A program made the translations under genes and the position numbers. Positions 1-4,692 of a stretch of DNA of 6,956 bases are shown one piece after another. Source of the DNA: Candidatus Desantisiibacteriota bacterium (GTDB taxonomy: Bacteria; UBA9089; CG2-30-40-21); the NCBI GenBank assembly GCA_016208205.1, contig JACQYP010000102.1:1-6956 (forward strand). The letters run 5' to 3'. The notes beneath the pieces are model-generated. The model was not told the origin of the DNA and did not search any database. It saw only the letters and a list, made by a program, of their open reading frames with translations. Each line of letters starts with the position of its first letter. The first letter of the stretch is position 1.

Positions 1-352
1 GATGAGGGATACCAAGGGAATAGACCGCAGTTATCATGTCACCGCTATCATGGAATCCTATGGTTGGGGTCAGGGTATGGAGATATAAGCCAAGGGTGCA
101 TAAAAATAAAAGCAATCCAAGATATAATTGTTGTGTATTTAATGGAGAAAAGATGGGACGGGTACTCAAGACAAATATAGATGTCTGGGGTCCAAGTGTC
201 TTACCTTGATTTAACCGCAGCTCAGACATCTTGTTCCGTACATATTGCTCGTTTTGCCCAAGCCGTCTGGCCATACTTGAGATAGCCATCTTCTGGTAGT
301 TTTCTCGTATAAATTGTATTTCTCGCTTTACCTGTTCAGTTTTATTTAACAT
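1..352 (-). CDS. HTH-like N-terminus fused to DUF2723-type membrane glycosyltransferase (3' end outside window)
   Basis: Reading the minus strand from the ATG at 352-350 gives 117 codons without a stop, and the frame runs off the window at position 1. Residues about 5-47 are charged and helical (EIQFIRENYQKMAISSMARR, then LGQNEQYVRNKMSELRL). This matches the helix-turn-helix pattern of DNA-binding domains in which a short acidic start precedes IRENY-x-KM, a turn and a recognition helix. A linker follows, then a hydrophobic segment at about 77-91. Next comes TLTPTIGFHDSGDMITAVYSLGIPH, here split as TLTPTIGFHDSGD and MITAVYSLGIPH, which is the hallmark start of DUF2723 proteins (GT-C fold, protein O-mannosyltransferase-like; the Asp in the first outer loop is typical). 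The start is supported by the Shine-Dalgarno AAAGGTGA at 365-358, five bases upstream. It lies 62 bp downstream of mdh on the same strand. The DUF2723 assignment is firm for the visible part; the HTH reading is from pattern only. Confidence 0.8.
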   Translation of the reverse strand, partial: MLNKTEQVKREIQFIRENYQKMAISSMARRLGQNEQYVRNKMSELRLNQGKTLGPQTSIFVLSTRPIFSPLNTQQLYLGLLLFLCTLGLYLHTLTPTIGFHDSGDMITAVYSLGIPH

Positions 353-357
353 TTGTT

Positions 358-365
358 TCACCTTT
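358..365 (-). promoter_or_regulatory. Ribosome binding site fixing the start of the HTH-DUF2723 gene
   Basis: The minus strand reads AAAGGTGA followed by five bases and ATG. This is a strong Shine-Dalgarno. It shows that the HTH-like N-terminus is translated and that the gene does not begin later, at the DUF2723 part. Confidence 0.7.
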
Positions 366-414
366 ATATACAAACCAATTAACGATTGAGCTAAGTTGCT
401 GGCGTCTTTGCCGG

Positions 415-1365
415 CTATATTTTTAACACCTCTTCCACCGTCGCCTTTACAGCATCAACCGACCTATCAAAGGCTTGTTTTTCCGTATCCGTAAGCCTGA
501 TTTTAATTATTCTCTCTATTCCGTTTGCCCCAATGACTACAGGCACACCCACAAAATATCCATTAACCCCATATTCAGACTCAAGCAACACGCAGCAGGG
601 CAATATCTTTTTCTTATCAAAGACTATTGCTTCAATCATCTCTACAGCACTCCATGCTGGAGAGACAAAGGCAGAACCGCTGCCCATCAATCCTACCACC
701 TCTGCCCCGGCATTACGAACCCTTTCCTCAATCTTATCAAGCAAATCGGTTGGCAGAAACTCTTCTACCGGAATGCCGGCTATCTGACAGCAGCTTCGGA
801 CAGGTACCATAGTATTGCCATGACCGCCAAGAACCATAGCATTAACGCTTTCTACAGATACCCCTGCTGCCTCAGCTACAAAATATCTGTATCTTGATGA
901 ATCGAGCACCCCGGCCATACCAATAAGCCTGTTTTTGGGGATATTCAATTTTTGAAATAATCGAAACACAATTGCGTCCAATGGATTAGCCACAGATATA
1001 ACTATTGCATCCGGACAATAGCTATTGATACCGTCAGCTACCATATCTGTAATCTGCAGATTTGTGGCTAACAATTCCTCTCTGGTAGGTATGCTGCCGT
1101 CAGGTCGAACGGTTCGCGGCACACCGGCAGTATTTATCACAATCTGGGCATCCTTGATAACCTCATATGATTTACTGCCATCAATGGTTATATCTGTATT
1201 AATTACAGGAATCCCTTCAGCAATATCAAGGCATTTACCCATTGCTACGGCAGGAGGCTTTACATCAACCAACCCGATCGATCGAGCCAGCTTGCGGCTA
1301 ACTATCTCCTGAACAATCACACCGCCAATATTTCCACCACCAATAATACCTATTTTGGTTAGCAT
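415..1365 (-). CDS. mdh: Malate dehydrogenase, LDH-like type, with enlarged active-site loop
   Basis: NAD-dependent interconversion of malate and oxaloacetate in the cytoplasm. The 316 residues match the usual length of LDH-like malate dehydrogenases. Visible family features are the Rossmann glycine motif at residues 9-15 (GGGNIGG), Asp34 at the end of strand two (favouring NAD), ANPLD at 126-130, Asp155 and Arg158 (DSSR), and the catalytic His182 in GGHG. Arg84 (TAGVPR) sits where malate dehydrogenases carry the specificity Arg and lactate dehydrogenases carry Gln, so malate/oxaloacetate is the likely substrate pair. Between Arg84 and Arg95 lie ten residues instead of the usual five, so the mobile substrate loop is five residues longer. 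The start is supported by AAAGGA at 1373-1378. hicB ends 18 bp upstream, so cotranscription with hicAB is likely. A distinct 2-hydroxyacid specificity is possible because of the loop. Confidence 0.9.
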   Translation of the reverse strand: MLTKIGIIGGGNIGGVIVQEIVSRKLARSIGLVDVKPPAVAMGKCLDIAEGIPVINTDITIDGSKSYEVIKDAQIVINTAGVPRTVRPDGSIPTREELLATNLQITDMVADGINSYCPDAIVISVANPLDAIVFRLFQKLNIPKNRLIGMAGVLDSSRYRYFVAEAAGVSVESVNAMVLGGHGNTMVPVRSCCQIAGIPVEEFLPTDLLDKIEERVRNAGAEVVGLMGSGSAFVSPAWSAVEMIEAIVFDKKKILPCCVLLESEYGVNGYFVGVPVVIGANGIERIIKIRLTDTEKQAFDRSVDAVKATVEEVLKI

Positions 1366-1383
1366 AATGTTTTCCTTTTGTTG

Positions 1384-1599
1384 CTATGCTGCACGGACTT
1401 CGACATATTCACTAAAGGATGATGGTTCAGTTACCGCTCTTCCTTCCTTCTGCAGCCCTTCAAGATGGAATTCAACTGCTTCTTGAATGAGTTCTATCAC
1501 CTCTCTCTTTGTTTCTGCTGCAGCAACACAACCTGGAAGGTCAGGGATATACGCTCCATAGCTTTTCTCACCCTTTTCTATAACAACCATATACCTCAT
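1384..1599 (-). CDS. hicB: HicB-family antitoxin, short form
   Basis: A 71-residue protein of the HicB antitoxin family, expected to bind and neutralise the neighbouring HicA mRNA interferase. It shows the partially degraded RNase H-like HicB fold: an N-terminal strand (MRYMVVIEKGEKSYGAYIP), the signature PDLPGCVAAAET at about 20-31, and a helix (REVIELIQEAVEFHLEGL). The protein ends soon after this domain. It has no C-terminal helix-turn-helix or ribbon-helix-helix DNA-binding region, unlike longer HicB proteins, so self-repression by DNA binding is doubtful. A Shine-Dalgarno (AAAGGAAG) in the 13-bp gap after hicA supports the start at 1599. A second Met lies at codon 4. Confidence 0.88.
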   Translation of the reverse strand: MRYMVVIEKGEKSYGAYIPDLPGCVAAAETKREVIELIQEAVEFHLEGLQKEGRAVTEPSSFSEYVEVRAA

Positions 1600-1612
1600 A
1601 TTATCTTCCTTT

Positions 1613-1798
1613 CTATTTCAAACCTGCTTGTTTCAAAACACTATTGAGTGTTCCTGGTGGCATGTCAACATTCAGTTTACCTGCCACAGTAATTGTCCCT
1701 GTTTTTGTTCTATGGTTGAATTGTCTGTGACTTCCTTTTGTTCTATCTAATTGCCAACCGTTGTCTTCAAGTATTTTGATGATTTCTTTGACTTTCAT
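1613..1798 (-). CDS. hicA: HicA-family mRNA interferase toxin
   Basis: A 61-residue HicA toxin, a small dsRBD-like RNase that cleaves mRNA independently of the ribosome when not held by HicB. The sequence begins MKVKEIIKILEDNGW, carries the conserved GSHRQF at about residues 22-27 with the catalytic His24, and ends in the typical PPGTLNSVLKQAGLK. The length is normal and the fold appears complete, so the toxin is probably intact. It is the first gene of the pair and is separated from hicB by 13 bp. No good Shine-Dalgarno lies at normal distance: the closest (GAGGG) is about 15 bases upstream, which would favour low toxin translation relative to hicB. Confidence 0.9.
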   Translation of the reverse strand: MKVKEIIKILEDNGWQLDRTKGSHRQFNHRTKTGTITVAGKLNVDMPPGTLNSVLKQAGLK

Positions 1799-1878
1799 TT
1801 ACTTGTATCTTAACCCTCTTAAGCTTCACTACTTACATGCGAGTCTAACCATAAAAACAATCAACCTTTTAGCAAGAA
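1799..1878 (-). other. Spacer between citrate synthase-like gene and hicA
   Basis: 80 bp. There is no clear terminator after the synthase gene and no strong promoter. A short palindrome (CTTAAGAGGGTTAAG, minus strand, 1823-1809) places the GAGGG purine stretch in the loop of a five-bp stem just upstream of hicA. A weak TTGCTA/TATGGT pair with 16-bp spacing could be a hicAB promoter, but both boxes match the consensus at only four of six positions. Transcriptional read-through from the synthase gene is possible. Confidence 0.4.
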
Positions 1879-3198
1879 TCACAGAAACTTTCTGGTAATA
1901 ATAACCAATGGAGACATGGTCATTATCTTTCTGGCTATATTCGGATACTTAGCAATGAATTTTAGCTCATCTACAGTCAGCGGTTTTTGGGTATGCACAT
2001 TAGCATATCGAACCAGTTCCAATATCTTGTGTGCTTCATCCTCATTCTTGAATTCTATTTCCAATTTTTCATATACATTCTTAAACCCCTTGATTCCACT
2101 GTATTCGCCGGCTGTAATCTGTCTGCCTGTTTCAATTATTTCAGGCTCTCCACGGCCAAGTTCTTCAAAATCATATAATTCATAGTTTCGTCTGTCCTTT
2201 AAGGCACCATCTGCATGGATGCCGGACTCATGGGCAAAGGCATTTGCCCCTATCCCTACCTGATTAATAGGGATAGGTACCCCAAAGGCATAGGATGCAT
2301 ATGTTGATACCTTCCATGCATCGGATAGTTTTACCCGTTCATCAAGGATATATTTAGTATTCTCAAACCCGCTTGAGTACCTTAAGGCAAGGATCGTGCC
2401 TACAAGGTCTGCATTGCCTGCCCTTTCTCCCATCCCGTTTATGGTCACATTTATATAAGCATCAACCCCGGCATCAATAGCCCCCTTTGCCCCGGCCACA
2501 GAACATGCTACAGCCATGCCCAGATCATTATGATAATGCATCTCTATAGGAATCTGTACCGCAGTGGCTAATTGATATATTCTTTCATAAGAGGTGAATG
2601 GGTCTTCATAACCTAAGGTATCACAATATCGTATCCTGTCCGCACCATTTTCCTTAGCAGCCTGAGCAAACTCTATCAAAAACTCTATGTCTGTTCTTGA
2701 TGCATCCTCAGCATTAACGCCAACGGTTTTTATGCCGCTATCCTTTGCCTTTTTTAACGCACCAACCATTTTATCAATAAGATTGGGTTTGTTGGGATCA
2801 TCCTTGGGGCTTCTTACCATGCGGTCGCCAAACTTACCCTTAGTCATCTGGACAGATGTTGACATAGAAATATTCAGATGTCTTACATTTGTCTGTTGCA
2901 GGGTATACTCAATATCCTCTTTTACCGCCCGACACCAGCCGCTTAGAATCATAGGGCTGATTACCCCCATCTCTGCCAGCTCAACATTTGCATTTAAGTA
3001 ATTTTCCTCGTGATGAGTTACCGGAAATCCAAACTCACTCTGGTAGATACCCATCTCATTAAAATAGAGATTCAGCATAGTCTTTTGCAATTTTGCCAAG
3101 CCCAATCTGGATGTCTGCACCCCATCCCGATTGGTTACATCAAGAAGATAAATCTTGTTTTTCTTTTGCTCGTCACTGGAAACATTTTTTTTGCTCAT
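1879..3198 (-). CDS. Re-citrate synthase / homocitrate synthase family protein
   Basis: A 439-residue member of the DRE-TIM metallolyase (isopropylmalate/homocitrate/citramalate synthase) superfamily, which condenses acetyl-CoA with a 2-oxoacid. Motifs in order: DVTNRDGVQT (19-28, catalytic Arg24 and metal-binding Asp25, a variant of the usual D-T-T-L-R-D-G); EMHYHNDLG (219-227, metal-binding His221 and His223); NGMGERAGNADL (254-265, metal-binding Asn262); FAHESGIHADG (321-331). There is no C-terminal LeuA regulatory domain, so it is not an ordinary leucine-pathway LeuA. The N-terminal stretch with QSEFGFPVTHHE recalls proteins annotated as homocitrate synthase in Dehalococcoides and Desulfobacterota. 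In Dehalococcoides and Clostridium kluyveri, enzymes of this kind were shown to be Re-citrate synthases. The nearby mdh supports a citrate-forming role, but homocitrate synthase cannot be excluded. Shine-Dalgarno AAAGGGG lies eight bases before the ATG. Confidence 0.8.
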   Translation of the reverse strand: MSKKNVSSDEQKKNKIYLLDVTNRDGVQTSRLGLAKLQKTMLNLYFNEMGIYQSEFGFPVTHHEENYLNANVELAEMGVISPMILSGWCRAVKEDIEYTLQQTNVRHLNISMSTSVQMTKGKFGDRMVRSPKDDPNKPNLIDKMVGALKKAKDSGIKTVGVNAEDASRTDIEFLIEFAQAAKENGADRIRYCDTLGYEDPFTSYERIYQLATAVQIPIEMHYHNDLGMAVACSVAGAKGAIDAGVDAYINVTINGMGERAGNADLVGTILALRYSSGFENTKYILDERVKLSDAWKVSTYASYAFGVPIPINQVGIGANAFAHESGIHADGALKDRRNYELYDFEELGRGEPEIIETGRQITAGEYSGIKGFKNVYEKLEIEFKNEDEAHKILELVRYANVHTQKPLTVDELKFIAKYPNIARKIMTMSPLVIITRKFL

Positions 3199-3225
3199 TT
3201 TTCGTACCCCTTTTTGTTAATTTAT

Positions 3226-3284
3226 AGATAGGATACCATACATTATGCTATTATGTCAATATATTTTTTTGCTGTATCCTGTCT
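3226..3284. repeat. 11-bp inverted repeat centred on the -35 box, possible operator
   Basis: AGATAGGATAC (3226-3236) and GTATCCTGTCT (3274-3284) are inverted copies with one mismatch in 11, separated by 37 bp. The midpoint falls at about 3255, inside the TTGACA box, and the lower arm overlaps the -10 box. This geometry would suit a repressor, but one pair of arms could also be chance in AT-rich DNA. Confidence 0.3.
3230..3259 (-). promoter_or_regulatory. Sigma-70-type promoter of the citrate synthase-like gene
   Basis: On the minus strand a perfect -35 box TTGACA (3259-3254) is followed by an 18-bp spacer and a TATCCT -10 box (3235-3230). The ATG is about 30 bp further on and the Shine-Dalgarno lies between. 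The -10 box matches four of six consensus positions. The surrounding DNA is AT-rich. Confidence 0.55.
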
Positions 3285-3327
3285 GGAGCAAACACACCAT
3301 AAATTTTTGCCGGATATTCCACTTTCT

Positions 3328-3346
3328 CCTGCCTCTCGTCGGCAGG
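3328..3346 (-). terminator. Weak hairpin after the NlpC-like gene
   Basis: CCTGCC (3328-3333) and GGCAGG (3341-3346) form a six-bp GC-rich stem with a seven-base loop, about 20 bp past the stop codon of the exported protein. No run of U follows on the minus strand, so it is not a classical Rho-independent terminator. It may only protect the mRNA 3' end. Confidence 0.3.
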
Positions 3347-3365
3347 GAACTGTCGTGACCATTTC

Positions 3366-4412
3366 CTACAGCACAGGTGCGAGATTGATTTTTGTCTGAA
3401 TAGGGGCAAGATAGGCAACAGCTTTTTGCTTAAAGATAAGTACCATGGGCATTGTCTGACTGCCAAATTTATAGCTTGAAAGAGGGGTGATTAAGAATTT
3501 TTCTGTCTTGTCTGGAGAGATTATTGCTATTGGTCTTATTACTGCTTCAAAGCCTGTTCTTAGAGCAGCATACATTCTATCCAAAGATGTTATTTTCACA
3601 TCTTTGCCAAATTGCTCTGCAAAACAAGGCAAATCATTCCTTTTGCCAATATAAATCACAAGATGGGTGGTATATTTATCTCGATAATGTGTCGCATAAT
3701 ACCTGCCTGTAGCAATATCTCCCGGCAAGATGACATCCATGGCTGTCGGATCCAGAGGAAGGTGTTCACCGCTTTCTTTCCAGATATCCATTGCCGACCT
3801 CCCATCCTTATCCATCTTTTGAAACACAGCATATCCATTATTTGTCATTAATTGGACTACCTTCCATGTAGCTGACTTCCAGCTTGGATCAATAAGCCCT
3901 ATATCTAACATTAGTGAATCAACAGCATCCTCTTTGGAAAGCTTAGAGTAGTACTGTTTATTTAATATATCTGATATTCTCAAATAGCATATTGTTTCCT
4001 TTGGGTATTTTACCCCTGTATGGCTTGAAAGGGCAAAATTTATCGGGTCATTCGTTTCTTCAATTATCTTCTTTATAGCCATAACCTTTGATGAATATTC
4101 CAGCATCTCATTAACTGAGCGATATCCTAATTCCTCTGCTAATCTACTGATCCATTTTGCATAAAGCATTTGAACAGTAGCTGTACAGTTATATAGTCTT
4201 TTATTATTTGGAATATCATCAATAGATATATCCTGCCAAAACTTACTGATATATAACGGCAATGATTGCTTTGTCAGATTCTTAGGCTCAAGAGGAACAT
4301 ATGACGACTCTCTGTCAAGTGAGGCTTTTAATCTTATCGGCATGATAATTGATACAAATAATAGGCTGAAAGATATAAAGGTAATTAATATTATTCGATG
4401 GATATTAGACAT
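3366..4412 (-). CDS. Exported protein with divergent NlpC/P60-like (papain-like) domain
   Basis: A 348-residue protein with an N-terminal hydrophobic segment at about residues 5-24 followed by Arg/Lys, so it is exported or membrane-anchored. Two blocks recall NlpC/P60 cysteine peptidases. YNCTATVQMLY (74-84) resembles the catalytic D-C-S-G-x-V-Q-x-x-Y, giving candidate Cys76. Further on, GDIATG (231-236), THLVIYIG (249-256, candidate His250), CFAEQ (263-267) and ITSLDRMYAALRTGF (274-288) follow the order G-D-hydrophobic, S-H-V-x-I-Y-x-G, then S-S-L-D-x-x-Y near the domain end. About 150 residues, mostly helical and charged, separate the two blocks, far more than in standard family members. 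The last 50 residues form an extra tail. The frame is open up to 4574. I chose the ATG at 4412 because AAGAG (4421-4425) lies eight bases upstream and because the extra upstream codons read through an intergenic repeat. An ATG at 4418 is possible. Cell-wall hydrolysis or amidase activity is inference; substrate unknown. Confidence 0.6.
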   Translation of the reverse strand: MSNIHRIILITFISFSLLFVSIIMPIRLKASLDRESSYVPLEPKNLTKQSLPLYISKFWQDISIDDIPNNKRLYNCTATVQMLYAKWISRLAEELGYRSVNEMLEYSSKVMAIKKIIEETNDPINFALSSHTGVKYPKETICYLRISDILNKQYYSKLSKEDAVDSLMLDIGLIDPSWKSATWKVVQLMTNNGYAVFQKMDKDGRSAMDIWKESGEHLPLDPTAMDVILPGDIATGRYYATHYRDKYTTHLVIYIGKRNDLPCFAEQFGKDVKITSLDRMYAALRTGFEAVIRPIAIISPDKTEKFLITPLSSYKFGSQTMPMVLIFKQKAVAYLAPIQTKINLAPVL

Positions 4413-4420
4413 GTTCATCA

Positions 4421-4425
4421 CTCTT
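4421..4425 (-). promoter_or_regulatory. Ribosome binding site deciding the start of the NlpC-like gene
   Basis: The minus strand reads AAGAG, eight bases before the ATG at 4412 and two bases before the ATG at 4418. The spacing favours 4412, giving a protein that opens directly with its signal-like hydrophobic segment. Confidence 0.45.
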
Positions 4426-4528
4426 AATAAAAAAATCACAGATTGTGCCTCTGTTGAGTATACATCAGTAATATCGACAAATAGAGGAAAATGCTTTAAT
4501 TTATTGCTTGGCAACAATTCTCGTAACC

Positions 4529-4678
4529 GTTCACCGCAGAGACGCCGAGTTCGCCGAGAATCGCAAGAGGACAAAAGGGAGACTATTGATAAATATGTTA
4601 AAGGACAATAAGTGATCTGCCGCCAAGTTCTTGGTCCATGAAGAATCTTGCAGCATACTTTGCGTCTCTGCGGTGAAC
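4529..4678. repeat. 150-bp element with perfect 17-bp terminal inverted repeats (MITE-like or CGCAGAG-type repeat pair)
   Basis: GTTCACCGCAGAGACGC at 4529-4545 is repeated exactly in inverse orientation at 4662-4678. Similarity continues inward in degenerate form (CGAGTTCGCCGAG against the right-hand copy), so each end looks like a diverged copy of a repeat with the core ACCGCAGAGACGC-x-GAG. From memory, this type is scattered through many environmental bacterial genomes. The 116-bp interior has no transposase and no credible ORF. I see no clear target-site duplication. It sits 14 bp after the glycosyltransferase stop codon and about 110 bp before the next gene, so in the transcript it could fold into a long stem. 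Confidence 0.65.
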
Positions 4679-4692
4679 AGATACCAAACTCA

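Noticed and set aside
396..416. Imperfect GC-rich hairpin just past the mdh stop as a terminator
   Set aside because: The stem has a mismatch and no U run follows on the minus strand, so termination between mdh and the DUF2723 gene is not supported.
475..1312. Several plus-strand ORFs of 61-140 codons opposite mdh
   Set aside because: All are antisense to a clear, motif-complete dehydrogenase gene and look like frame shadows.
3251..3466. Minus-strand 71-codon ORF overlapping the end of the NlpC-like gene
   Set aside because: It overlaps the real gene in another frame, crosses the promoter of the synthase gene, and shows no family features.
4413..4574. In-frame N-terminal extension of the NlpC-like protein by 54 residues from an ATG at 4574
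   Set aside because: The extra codons read through the inverted-repeat element (Arg-rich RRTRRLCGERLR), push the signal-like segment inward, and have no good ribosome site; the ATG at 4412 with AAGAG eight bases upstream fits better.
4342..4611. Plus-strand 89-codon ORF
   Set aside because: It spans the antisense of the NlpC-like signal segment and the repeat element; its Arg-rich end is translated repeat DNA and it has no recognisable domain.
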